From the NCBI GenBank assembly GCA_036402075.1, contig DASWTP010000110.1, positions 1 to 36,505 on the forward strand: a DNA stretch of 36,505 nt, in the 5' to 3' direction. Numbering within the stretch: the first letter of the stretch is position 1; every line of letters begins with the position of its first letter. Positions 17,576 through 25,230 of this stretch are shown one piece after another. This DNA comes from Chryseosolibacter sp036402075. Its GTDB lineage: Bacteria > Bacteroidota > Bacteroidia > Cytophagales > Cyclobacteriaceae. Position numbers and translations under genes: made by a program. The notes under the pieces are model-generated. The model ran no database searches. It was not told where the DNA came from and was given only the letters and a program-made list of their open reading frames with translations.

Positions 17576-18271
17576 TTACCAAGGTGATTTTTTGTAGAAC
17601 GTTACGTATGCAGTTCCATCGAGCACGATCATCGGATCGCCTGTCTTCGGATGGTTTTTCTTCACCAGTTCATAAGAGCCTTCGCCCTGATTCTGAGAGT
17701 TGTAGTAGACACGATTTCCTTCAACCCACCAGGTTCCGGCATCGCTTGACTGGGATGCAGTGCTACCATTGCTTCCACTGGTTGAGCCTTCAGCATAGTA
17801 CTCATATGTGCCATTGGCGTTGACAATAATGCATTGTTCGGAGCTGGTGCTATAGTTCGATGCAACGTTTACATAGCACCATTTACCTGCGAGTGTTGGG
17901 TCAAGCTTTTTTCCGGTTGCGTTTGCAGCTGGCACAGGCGCGGCCGCTGCTCCGGAACCGGTAATCCGTTTGAAGTTCATGGGCTTTTCCAGATCGCCCC
18001 CGGAAACACGAAACGCGTTCTCGCTAAACGAAATAGCGTAGGATTTTTTTTCGCCCTCGACACCAAGCACCAGGGTTCCTGGTTTTAATGACCACGTTAC
18101 CGCATCGCCATCCACCACAGCAGATCCATTTGCTTTAAAATCCGCTTCCATCGGATAGCCATCATCATGGCTCACCCACTTGCCGACAAGTTTTTCGGTA
18201 TCTGTTTTAGAAGACTGGGCCGCTAACGAAAGGGTAAGAAAAAGCGCGAAGACGGTCAGGATCGTTTTCAT
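17576..18271 (-). CDS. Secreted lipocalin-like protein of unknown function
   Basis: 231 residues. Residues 1-18 (MKTILTVFALFLTLSLAA) are a Sec signal peptide. Two similar lipocalin-like segments follow: KLVGKWVSHDDGYPMEADFKANGSAVV (about 28-54) and LAGKWCYVNVASNYSTSSEQCIIVNANGTYEYY (about 126-158), each starting with a GKW motif, joined by an Ala/Pro-rich linker (about 107-118). The second domain is rich in Ser, Gly, Asn and Thr, and two cysteines there may pair. The closest description I can support is lipocalin-like or DUF-type beta-barrel, with ligand unknown. It directly precedes the exported aminotransferase gene (2-nt gap), so both products should meet in the periplasm. Confidence 0.8.
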   Translation of the reverse strand: MKTILTVFALFLTLSLAAQSSKTDTEKLVGKWVSHDDGYPMEADFKANGSAVVDGDAVTWSLKPGTLVLGVEGEKKSYAISFSENAFRVSGGDLEKPMNFKRITGSGAAAAPVPAANATGKKLDPTLAGKWCYVNVASNYSTSSEQCIIVNANGTYEYYAEGSTSGSNGSTASQSSDAGTWWVEGNRVYYNSQNQGEGSYELVKKNHPKTGDPMIVLDGTAYVTFYKKSPW

Positions 18272-18315
18272 ACAGGCTGAGAGTAGGAAAACAATTTAAT
18301 GAAATAAGATGAAAC

Positions 18316-20103
18316 TTAGGCTGGAATGATACCCATTTTCTTCATCAGGAATGTGGCATTCATTTTTGTTGCCATCCCGAGTTTCAACTTGTAATCGAAA
18401 GACAACTGGTCGTTGTTAATATTCGCCTCAAAGCAATAGTTCTTCACCTTGGCGGGATATTCACGCTCGAGCTCGCCAAGCGCCAGATCATGGGTTGCGA
18501 TTACCGCGAGGCAGGGATGCGGGAGAAGTTGCTTCACAAGGGCGATAGAGCCGGCCTGCTTGTCAACAGAGTTTGTACCCTTCAGAATTTCGTCAAGCAA
18601 AATGAGCAACGGAACATCGCGCCTGAGTTCATCCATGATTCCTTTCAGGCGATCCAACTCCGCATAAAAATAAGATTGGTGGTCTTTAAGCGAATCTGCT
18701 GTTCGCATCCCCGTGCGAAGCTTGATTACCGGGCATGCGAATGACTCTGCGCAGACGGGTGATCCGTTCAATGCAAGGATAAGGTTAATTCCAATCGTGC
18801 GCAAAAATGTGCTCTTGCCAGCCATGTTCGCGCCCGTGATAATGAGAACTGAAGGGCCATTGCCAATCGAAAAGTCATTTGCCACACATTCTTCCGGCCG
18901 AATGAGCGGGTGACCTAATAACCGCGCGGAAACAGCTAGCCTGCCATGGATTGTGGGGAATGTAAAGTTTTGATGATTGAAAGTAAATGTGCTGAACGAA
19001 TTAAGTACCTCCATTTCGCTCACCGTGTCGAGCCATTGCTCCAGGTTCGCAGCGTTCTCCTCCTTCCATTTTTCAAGCCTGTAAACGCACTGGAGGTCGT
19101 AGAGCAAAAAGCTGTTTGTAAAAAGCGATGTCATCACATTCATTCGCGCGTCAAGTGCGTAAACAAGCGAGGCCAGTTGTTTTACTTTCACATCTGCATT
19201 GTGTGCCTTTTGGGTGTACGATTTTAAGAGAAGGGATGTAAACTGTTGTTTCTGGAAATAATGCAGCAGCAAAGCATATTTCTGCAGGATATTTTTCTTT
19301 CGGCTGACGTACTCATGAAATGCGTTTACTTTTTTCATGTGTAGCCCAAGAAAACCCCACTGAAAAATTGCGAATAAGATAACAAACGGTCGGAACCGAA
19401 AATCGATAAATGCAGCAACAAGCAGGCTGAGTGTGAGGGCGGGAAGGACAAATAGGACGACCTGGTAACTTCTCTTACCGAAAAGAAAGGCCGGCTGTTT
19501 CAACCAGGCGAGGAGTTTTTCGCGGTCTTGTTCGTGTTCATCGATTTCTTTTCCGGCAGCCTGAAAATCCTGTCGGAAGTCTGGCTTCGCGGACAGCTCA
19601 CGAATCGCATCCTGGTTCTGACGGATTGATTCGTCTGACGTGAGGGGGAACGCAAGCCGTTCGCCAAATTTTTTCTTGCCAATAAGGGTGTTCGCGCGAT
19701 TGATCCATTGGAAAAGCGAACCCGCACCGAAAATATCAAGGTCGTGAGAGTAGGCGTGGTGAGGGTCGATGAATTCCGTTCCGGCAGCGAGTTTTGAAAC
19801 GTCACCATTGAGCGAGCGAAGCTCTTCGTCATTGATCGCCACCAGGTTCTGGAGGTGCGTTTTGGAATCGAAAAGTTTTGCGTGGCTTCGCACCAGGAAG
19901 ATAAACGCGATCACGAACACTGGCAGTACGAGGAAAAAACCCGTATCCTTCGTCAGGCCGAGATAAGTAAAAATAATAAAGAGGGCGGCAACGATCAGCC
20001 GGACGTTAGAAATTCCATTAATCTGCGAAGTGGTTTCAGCGAGCTGTTGTGAAAAGTTTTCTTTCCTTTTGGAATAAAAGGCAATGAGTTCGGAGGTCGA
20101 CAT
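18316..20103 (-). CDS. Membrane-anchored MutS-like ATPase
   Basis: 595 residues. The C-terminal 190 residues are a MutS-type ATPase: Walker A GANMAGKST (424-432), the DxxSY-like region SLKDHQSYFYAELDRL, Walker B LLILLDE (D504-E505) followed by ILKGTN, and the switch ATHD (536-539). There is no mismatch-recognition domain. Instead there are two pairs of predicted membrane segments, near 35-52 and 56-74, and near 213-232 and 238-256, with a soluble domain between and a lever-like helical part (about 260-390). MutS homologues of this kind occur in Bacteroidota and are usually annotated only as MutS-related; a role in mismatch repair is not supported by the architecture. It lies 9 bases after msrC and 44 bases before the lipocalin-like gene. 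Confidence 0.87.
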   Translation of the reverse strand: MSTSELIAFYSKRKENFSQQLAETTSQINGISNVRLIVAALFIIFTYLGLTKDTGFFLVLPVFVIAFIFLVRSHAKLFDSKTHLQNLVAINDEELRSLNGDVSKLAAGTEFIDPHHAYSHDLDIFGAGSLFQWINRANTLIGKKKFGERLAFPLTSDESIRQNQDAIRELSAKPDFRQDFQAAGKEIDEHEQDREKLLAWLKQPAFLFGKRSYQVVLFVLPALTLSLLVAAFIDFRFRPFVILFAIFQWGFLGLHMKKVNAFHEYVSRKKNILQKYALLLHYFQKQQFTSLLLKSYTQKAHNADVKVKQLASLVYALDARMNVMTSLFTNSFLLYDLQCVYRLEKWKEENAANLEQWLDTVSEMEVLNSFSTFTFNHQNFTFPTIHGRLAVSARLLGHPLIRPEECVANDFSIGNGPSVLIITGANMAGKSTFLRTIGINLILALNGSPVCAESFACPVIKLRTGMRTADSLKDHQSYFYAELDRLKGIMDELRRDVPLLILLDEILKGTNSVDKQAGSIALVKQLLPHPCLAVIATHDLALGELEREYPAKVKNYCFEANINNDQLSFDYKLKLGMATKMNATFLMKKMGIIPA

Positions 20104-20112
20104 GAAAAGAGC

Positions 20113-20595
20113 TTATAGCAGTTTTTCGATCATGCGCATTACCTTCTCCAACCCGGCTGCATCATCATCATCAAAGTCATTGAGCTGATCGCTGTCAACA
20201 TCAAGAACGAGGGCCACTTCATTATTTTTGAAAGCAGGTAAAACGATCTCCGATTTTGAAGCTGAGCTGCAGGCAATATGGCCAGGGAATTCATCAACAT
20301 TAGGCACCAGAATGGTCTGCTTCTGCTTCCAGGCTGTACCACACACGCCTTTTCCAAAATCAATTCGCGTGCATGCGATCGGTCCCTGAAATGGCCCGAG
20401 CACCAATTGGTTGTTTTTAACAATGTAGAATCCAACCCAGAAAAAGCCCATGCTTTGCTTGATTGCTGCAGCGATGTTCGAAAGGTTCGCCACCAGGTCA
20501 GGTTCACCCCCGGTTAGTGCCTCGATCTGCGGCACAAGGACGCGGTACTTTTCTTTTTTATCCGTGGAATGGGAAATAATCAGTTCTTCGGCCAT
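20113..20595 (-). CDS. msrC: Free methionine-(R)-sulfoxide reductase (GAF fold)
   Basis: Reduces free Met-R-sulfoxide, protecting against oxidants. 160 residues forming one GAF domain. The three family cysteines are present: C75 in GPIACTRIDFG, C85 in KGVCGTAW and C109 in FPGHIACSSASKSEIVLP, the diagnostic fRMsr block. The ending LDVDSDQLNDFDDDDAAGLE matches the usual family C-terminus. It is the first gene of a possible minus-strand operon with the MutS-like ATPase (9-nt gap). The start is the ATG at 20593-20595; TAAATTGC about 40 bases upstream is only a partial -7 match. Confidence 0.92.
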   Translation of the reverse strand: MAEELIISHSTDKKEKYRVLVPQIEALTGGEPDLVANLSNIAAAIKQSMGFFWVGFYIVKNNQLVLGPFQGPIACTRIDFGKGVCGTAWKQKQTILVPNVDEFPGHIACSSASKSEIVLPAFKNNEVALVLDVDSDQLNDFDDDDAAGLEKVMRMIEKLL

Positions 20596-20718
20596 TGTAA
20601 CTTCGGTGTAGTCCCCTGCAATTTACGAGAAAATTGAGGCAACAGTTGTAGAGATTATGAAGCAAAAGGTGGGGAAACAGAATTTATCATATAAGTAAAA
20701 CGATATTGCCGCTACGGC

Positions 20719-21072
20719 ATGGCTTTTTTAGATAGTTGGACTTTGGGAGTGATGAAAGAGGCTGACATCATATTGGAAAACACGAAAAACCTGATTTCGG
20801 TGCTTGAGCTGAAACGCTTACTGGTGGATTTGAAAGAAAAGAGACCAGATATTTGCGTGCGATACCGTCTTTTGGGCGAAATGTGGGTTGTCAATGCGAT
20901 GCGCGTGCTTGCAGTAACCGAAAAGGGCGCGATGCTTAACGATGAGAATAACAATCGCCTCATAAACCTCCCGGACCTTTCCGTTATTATGCAATTTGAG
21001 ATTGATGCGCCATTCATGGGTTTTCAACCGCATTTCCACTACAATGTGCGGCCGATGAACGATTTCAGATAG
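20719..21072 (+). CDS. Small conserved-looking protein of unknown function
   Basis: Up to 117 residues with no signal peptide, membrane segment or recognisable domain. The likely core starts at the internal ATG at 20752 (MKEADIILENTKNLISVLEL), preceded by GGGAG five bases upstream, and that start would give 106 residues. It combines an N-terminal helical part with a beta-rich part (MWVVNAMRVLAVTEKGAMLND; LPDLSVIMQFEIDAPF) and ends in aromatic-rich QPHFHYNV. I read it as real because its composition is protein-like and it fills the space exactly between msrC and the cupin gene; the stop is only two bases from the cupin stop on the other strand. The function is unknown. Confidence 0.7.
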   Translation: MAFLDSWTLGVMKEADIILENTKNLISVLELKRLLVDLKEKRPDICVRYRLLGEMWVVNAMRVLAVTEKGAMLNDENNNRLINLPDLSVIMQFEIDAPFMGFQPHFHYNVRPMNDFR

Positions 21073-21074
21073 AA

Positions 21075-21434
21075 TCAGATCTTCTCAAGCTTTTTACGAG
21101 TCCGTTCATTCTCAACATTCCCGGTATTCAGCGTGCTGGCCGGCTCGAATAATAATATGTGAACTTCCTCATTGGCCACCGGACGGTGCTCAACTTTTCG
21201 CGGAACGATAATAAACTCTCCTGGATTGACAGTAACCGTCTTGTCGCGAAATTCCATCAAAAGTTTTCCCTTTATCACCAGGAATAACTCGTCCTCCTCT
21301 TCGTGGTGATGCCATACGAATTCGCCCGAGAGTTTCACAGCTTTTACGTGCTGTCCGTTGAGCTCACCAATTATCCGTGGATTCCAGTGATCAGGGATCT
21401 GGGAGAGCTTTTCAGTTATATTGACTTTATCCAT
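21075..21434 (-). CDS. Small single-domain cupin protein
   Basis: 119 residues forming a single cupin_2 barrel. Motif 1 is WHHHEEEDELFLVIKGKL (41-58), with H42-H44 and E48 as likely metal ligands; motif 2 is PGEFIIVPRKVEHRPVA (71-87), with H83 as the last ligand. The substrate is unknown; such proteins can be isomerases, dioxygenases or ligand binders. It follows ribD by 10 bases on the same strand and is probably co-transcribed, but no link to riboflavin synthesis can be read from the sequence. It is convergent with the small gene at 20719-21072, with a two-base gap. Confidence 0.87.
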   Translation of the reverse strand: MDKVNITEKLSQIPDHWNPRIIGELNGQHVKAVKLSGEFVWHHHEEEDELFLVIKGKLLMEFRDKTVTVNPGEFIIVPRKVEHRPVANEEVHILLFEPASTLNTGNVENERTRKKLEKI

Positions 21435-21444
21435 GCGTTAATCA

Positions 21445-22485
21445 TTAATCATTGCGGTAAATCTTTAACGTGTCGCCAGCAATTTTCGTTTCCATAACTA
21501 CTTTTGCGTTCAAGGCAGGGGCAGGGATACCCTTCCCGAAAGTCGTTGACGAAGTAAACACCCTGGCCTCATCCCACATTCCATTATTAATGAAATGGCA
21601 GAGGGTTGACGCGCCTCCTTCAACAATAACCGATTGGAGTGCTTTGGAATAGAGGTCAGCCAGCAAACCCTTGAGAAACTCGTCTGTCCGCAAGGTAACG
21701 AACTCCAGATTTTTTTGACTCGAGATTTCCCGCGTTGTATAAACGATCGTTCTTTGCTGGCCATCAAAAAGTTTCAGTGACTTCGGCAACGTCCCGTTTT
21801 TGTCGATGACGACTCGCACCGGATCGTTTCCAGACCAGTTCCTGACATTCAATTGAGGATCATCGTGTAACGCAGTGTTCGTTCCAACGAGGATAGCAGG
21901 TTCTTCAGCCCGCCATCGATGCACAAGCTGCCGCGACTCTTCACCACTAATCCACTTGGAATCGAAATTTTCCCGCGCAATAAATCCATCGCTCGTCTCT
22001 GCCCATTTCAAAATCACATACGGGCGCTTTTTTTCGATGTAGGTGAAGAACCGCTTGTTCAACTCACGTCCTTCGTTTTCAAGCACGCCCGATTCCACAA
22101 CAATTCCCGCAGAAACGAGTTTTGCAATTCCTTTTCCTCCCACGAGCGGATTAGAGTCCACATTCGAAATGACAACCTTCTTCACCTGGTGCTCAATGAG
22201 GAGATCCGCGCAGGGGGGTGTTTTTCCATAATGCGCACACGGCTCAAGATTTACGTATACCGTTGCCTCGGTGAGCAGGCTTTTATCGGCAACGCTGTTC
22301 ACGGCATTCACTTCGGCATGCGCCTCACCATATCTACGATGATAGCCCTCACCGATGATTCGCCCATCGACTTCAATTACGCAACCCACCAACGGATTGG
22401 GAGCAACGTTGCCGAGTCCGAGCAGCGCAAGGTCCATGGCACGTTGCATAAAAATAACTCGCTGGTGATGGTGCTGATCCTTCAT
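21445..22485 (-). CDS. ribD: Bifunctional riboflavin biosynthesis deaminase/reductase RibD
   Basis: Carries out two successive riboflavin steps: deamination of the diaminopyrimidine phosphoribosyl compound and NADPH-dependent reduction of its ribosyl side chain. 346 residues. The deaminase domain has H56-A-E58 and the zinc ligands C83 and C92 in EPCAHYGKTPPC. The reductase domain follows: RPYVILKWAETSDGFIA, PAILVGTNTALHDDPQLNVRNW, and VIVEGGASTLCHFI for NADPH. I chose the ATG at 22483-22485 (MKDQHHHQRV). A longer frame to 22527 would overlap prmC, and an internal ATG at 22449 (MQRAMDLALLG) is also plausible. It is divergent from prmC across 28 bases. Confidence 0.95.
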   Translation of the reverse strand: MKDQHHHQRVIFMQRAMDLALLGLGNVAPNPLVGCVIEVDGRIIGEGYHRRYGEAHAEVNAVNSVADKSLLTEATVYVNLEPCAHYGKTPPCADLLIEHQVKKVVISNVDSNPLVGGKGIAKLVSAGIVVESGVLENEGRELNKRFFTYIEKKRPYVILKWAETSDGFIARENFDSKWISGEESRQLVHRWRAEEPAILVGTNTALHDDPQLNVRNWSGNDPVRVVIDKNGTLPKSLKLFDGQQRTIVYTTREISSQKNLEFVTLRTDEFLKGLLADLYSKALQSVIVEGGASTLCHFINNGMWDEARVFTSSTTFGKGIPAPALNAKVVMETKIAGDTLKIYRND

Positions 22486-22497
22486 TTTACAATATTG

Positions 22498-22505
22498 CAA
22501 AGATT
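22498..22505 (-). promoter_or_regulatory. ribD: Possible -7 element for ribD in the ribD/prmC gap
   Basis: The minus strand reads AATCTTTG, differing from TAnnTTTG only in the first base. It would start ribD transcription within about 10 nt of the ATG. The whole divergent gap is 28 bases, so control elements for both genes must overlap. Confidence 0.35.
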
Positions 22506-22513
22506 GACAAGCT

Positions 22514-23368
22514 ATGATCAATTCCAAGCAGTTGTTTCACGAATTCATTTCAAAAATCACGTTACCGGTAGACCCGGACGAATTGCGTACGCTTGTCTAT
22601 CGTGTGCTCGAGAATCAACTGGGTCTTTCTAAGACGGACATCCTTGCAGAAAAATCGGTCCATCTTACCAGTGAGATAAATGAACGCCTGAATGAATTTA
22701 TCGGCAGAATAAATCGGCACGAACCGCTTCAGTATATACTACACGAAGCGGATTTTTACGGCAGAAAATTTTTTGTCGACAAAGGCGTGCTTATTCCGAG
22801 GCCGGAGACGGAGGAGCTCGTCACACTTGTTGTCGAGACGGTTCAGCCACATGTCGTCAATCCGGCAATTCTGGATATCGGCACCGGAAGTGGTTGTATT
22901 CCCATCACCCTGGCACTGGAGCTCAGCACAGCGCAGCTTCTTGCATTGGACAAAAGCCGGGAGGCTTTAACAATTGCAGAAAAGAATGCACGACTGTTAA
23001 ACGCAAAAGTTGATTTTTTTGAGCATGATATTCTGGCCAACTCCCCTGCCTTGCACGGCCTGGATGCGATCGTGAGCAATCCTCCTTATATACCAGTGGA
23101 GGAAAAACATACTATGCTCGCCAATGTGACGGACTTTGAGCCACACATGGCGCTATTTGTTGAGAATAAGGATCCATTCATATTCTACACTGCAATTGCA
23201 AAAGCCGGGGTGGCCTGTCTAAAGCAAACCGGGTTTGTGGCAGTCGAAATCAACGAGCGATTCGGCAGAGAGACGAAAGACATCTTTACTGGAGCCGGCT
23301 ACCGCAATGTAACCATCGAAAAAGACCTCTCGGGTAAAGACAGGTTCATAGTCGCATGGAAAAACTAA
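22514..23368 (+). CDS. prmC: Release factor glutamine methyltransferase PrmC
   Basis: Methylates the glutamine of the GGQ motif in peptide chain release factors RF1/RF2 using S-adenosylmethionine. 284 residues: an N-terminal helical domain with INRHEPLQYILHEADFYGRKFFVDKGVLIPRPETEELV, the family block (PRPETE at 95-100), then a Rossmann methyltransferase fold with GTGSGC (123-128) and the substrate-binding NPPY (189-192). The length fits the family (about 280). The divergent arrangement with ribD is common in Bacteroidota. It starts at the ATG at 22514-22516. Confidence 0.96.
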   Translation: MINSKQLFHEFISKITLPVDPDELRTLVYRVLENQLGLSKTDILAEKSVHLTSEINERLNEFIGRINRHEPLQYILHEADFYGRKFFVDKGVLIPRPETEELVTLVVETVQPHVVNPAILDIGTGSGCIPITLALELSTAQLLALDKSREALTIAEKNARLLNAKVDFFEHDILANSPALHGLDAIVSNPPYIPVEEKHTMLANVTDFEPHMALFVENKDPFIFYTAIAKAGVACLKQTGFVAVEINERFGRETKDIFTGAGYRNVTIEKDLSGKDRFIVAWKN

Positions 23369-23424
23369 CATCGCTTCTCTTTCACTGCGTTAGTTTCTAC
23401 CTTGTATTCAATTTTGTATAAGCG

Positions 23425-24234
23425 ATGAATTTTCTGAAACACCTGGGCGAAAATGGAATGAGTGTTTCCTTCATTGGATCAGGCAACGTGGCATGGCATC
23501 TGGCGCCCGCGCTAGATAACACTGACTTTGCTGTAAAGGAAGTATTCAGCGCTCATCGCAAGAATGCAGCAGCCCTGGCCGAGCGGCTCTACCAGGCGGA
23601 GGTGAAGTCATCACTTGACTTTTCGTCAAGCTCTTCCCGTATTTTTATTATTGCTGTAAACGATGATTCGATTCAGGAGGTAGCGCAGGATATTGTTGTT
23701 CCCCAGGATTCGATTGTCGTGCACACCTCCGGCAGTCAGCCGATGGGACTGCTTGGATACACAGGCACTGAGAACATAGGCGTATTTTATCCGCTCCAAA
23801 CATTCACCAAACTTCAAAAAGTCGACTTTAAAGACATCCCGATCCTGATCGAAAGCGAAAATTCAGACACCGAACGTGTGCTGATGGCCATGGGAAAAGC
23901 CATCAGTAAAAAGGTTTACAAAGTCACTTCGCAGCACCGAAAATCCCTTCACGTTGCCGCGGTATTCGCTTCAAATTTCACCAATCACATGATCACCATC
24001 GCCCAGGAAATTCTCGAAGACAAGGGGCTTGATCTTGAACTGTTAAAACCATTGATCGTTGAGACGATAAACAAGAGCCTCGCTATTGGTCCGGAGAAAG
24101 CTCAAACGGGCCCGGCAAAAAGGGGTGATCTGGAAATTCTTGACAAGCACATTGAATTCTTACAGCATGATGAGAAGCTCTCGGAGATCTACCGCGTCAT
24201 CAGTCAACACATCCTCGACAAGTATCAGCAATAA
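23425..24234 (+). CDS. DUF2520 Rossmann-fold (NADP-binding) protein
   Basis: 269 residues. The N-terminal dinucleotide fold has SFIGSGNVAWHLAPALDN (GxGNxA, about 15-32) and IIAVNDDSIQEVA. The middle part carries VHTSGSQPMGLLG and IGVFYPLQTFTK, typical of DUF2520/Rossmann-like proteins related to F420-dependent and pyrroline-5-carboxylate-type reductases. The C-terminal helical domain (HRKSLHVAAVFASNFTNHM, then TINKSLAIGPEKAQTGPAKRGD) is the family's signature. The substrate is unknown. An alternative start at the ATG at 23458 (MSVSFIGSGNVA) would put the first strand at the N-terminus, as is usual for the fold, so the first 11 residues are uncertain. It follows prmC by 56 bases. Confidence 0.87.
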   Translation: MNFLKHLGENGMSVSFIGSGNVAWHLAPALDNTDFAVKEVFSAHRKNAAALAERLYQAEVKSSLDFSSSSSRIFIIAVNDDSIQEVAQDIVVPQDSIVVHTSGSQPMGLLGYTGTENIGVFYPLQTFTKLQKVDFKDIPILIESENSDTERVLMAMGKAISKKVYKVTSQHRKSLHVAAVFASNFTNHMITIAQEILEDKGLDLELLKPLIVETINKSLAIGPEKAQTGPAKRGDLEILDKHIEFLQHDEKLSEIYRVISQHILDKYQQ

Positions 24235-24297
24235 GCAAATACATTTTTGTATTTTGGCAGTCCAAGTGAAGACTTACTGAAAGTCAACCCCATCAGC

Positions 24298-25188
24298 ATG
24301 AGTCATAAAAAATACCGTGAGGAAAAGAACTGCCTTAATTGCGGTGCAGAGGTGTTAGGCAAATTCTGCCAGAACTGCGGCCAGGAAAATATTGAGCAAC
24401 GTGACAGCTTCGTTCACATGGTCGGACATTTCATTTCCGACTACCTGCACTTTGATTCAAAATTTTTCAGAAGCCTGATTCCCCTTCTTGTCAAACCCGG
24501 CTTTCTGACCAAGCAATATTGGGAAGGAAAACGCACTCACTACATCCCTCCACTGCGCCTGTTCTTTTTTGTCACCATCCTGTTTGTGCTGGTTACATCT
24601 TTTTTTTATAATCGATTTGGACAACGCTTAAAGGATTCAATCGTGAACATTGATCCTGTTGCTATGTCAGAAGAAGCTGAGCGAGTTGCTACCATGCCAG
24701 ACACTGCAAAGATTTTCGTAAAGAAATGGAACAAGACCGTAACAGCCGCAGAACTTCGGGAAGAGCTAGAGGATGAAAAAAGGCGTTTCGGGAAAATTCA
24801 AATCGGCTTTGATAATGTTTTTAAAAACCTGAAATATGTGATGTTCTTCCTCCTGCCGGTATATGCGCTCGTTTTTAAACTGCTTTTTATTCGCAGAAGA
24901 TCATACTACATCGATCACCTGATCTATGCAATGCATCTGCAAACGTTCGCTTATATTTTGTTAGCGATTGTTTTATTTCTCCCGTTTTTGTTTGAGTTGG
25001 ATTTTCAAACCATGCGCTCAATTGCGTTCTTCTCGATCCTGGCTTACATAGCGGTCTCGTTGCACTATCTCTACCGCCAGCAGATCTGGAAGACGGCCTT
25101 GAAGTCATTCCTGGCGACCGTGACACTGTTCTTCATCACGATGCTTACAATCATGCTTACAGCCGTGTTTGAAGGCATTACCATGTAA
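24298..25188 (+). CDS. DUF3667 membrane protein with N-terminal zinc ribbon
   Basis: 296 residues. The N-terminus has two CxxC pairs (C12-C15 in CLNCG and C24-C27 in CQNCG), a zinc-ribbon-like element, followed by the DUF3667 core FISDYLHFDSKFFRSLIPLLVKPGFLTKQYWEGKRTHYIPPLRLFFF. About four to five membrane segments follow (near 92-110, 195-215, 227-250, 253-270 and 275-295), with a charged loop of about 85 residues after the first. The function of the family is unknown. I use the ATG at 24298-24300; the frame extends to a TTG at 24247, but those 17 residues are not family-like. It lies between the DUF2520 gene and hemB on the same strand. Confidence 0.88.
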   Translation: MSHKKYREEKNCLNCGAEVLGKFCQNCGQENIEQRDSFVHMVGHFISDYLHFDSKFFRSLIPLLVKPGFLTKQYWEGKRTHYIPPLRLFFFVTILFVLVTSFFYNRFGQRLKDSIVNIDPVAMSEEAERVATMPDTAKIFVKKWNKTVTAAELREELEDEKRRFGKIQIGFDNVFKNLKYVMFFLLPVYALVFKLLFIRRRSYYIDHLIYAMHLQTFAYILLAIVLFLPFLFELDFQTMRSIAFFSILAYIAVSLHYLYRQQIWKTALKSFLATVTLFFITMLTIMLTAVFEGITM

Positions 25189-25198
25189 AAACTCTTTG

Positions 25199-25206
25199 TA
25201 AATTTG
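25199..25206 (+). promoter_or_regulatory. hemB: -7 element for hemB
   Basis: TAAATTTG, a perfect TAnnTTTG match, 24 bases before the hemB ATG. A second near match TTAATTTG lies at 25212-25219. Either could drive hemB separately from the upstream DUF3667 gene. Confidence 0.5.
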
Positions 25207-25230
25207 TCGTCTTAATTTGTAACGCAAGAC

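Noticed and set aside
18316..20103. Canonical mismatch-repair mutS
   Set aside because: The mismatch-recognition domain is absent and membrane segments are present, so only the ATPase is MutS-like.
21919..22632. 237-residue open frame opposite ribD
   Set aside because: ribD has a complete set of family motifs on the other strand, and the frame runs into prmC; it is an antisense shadow.
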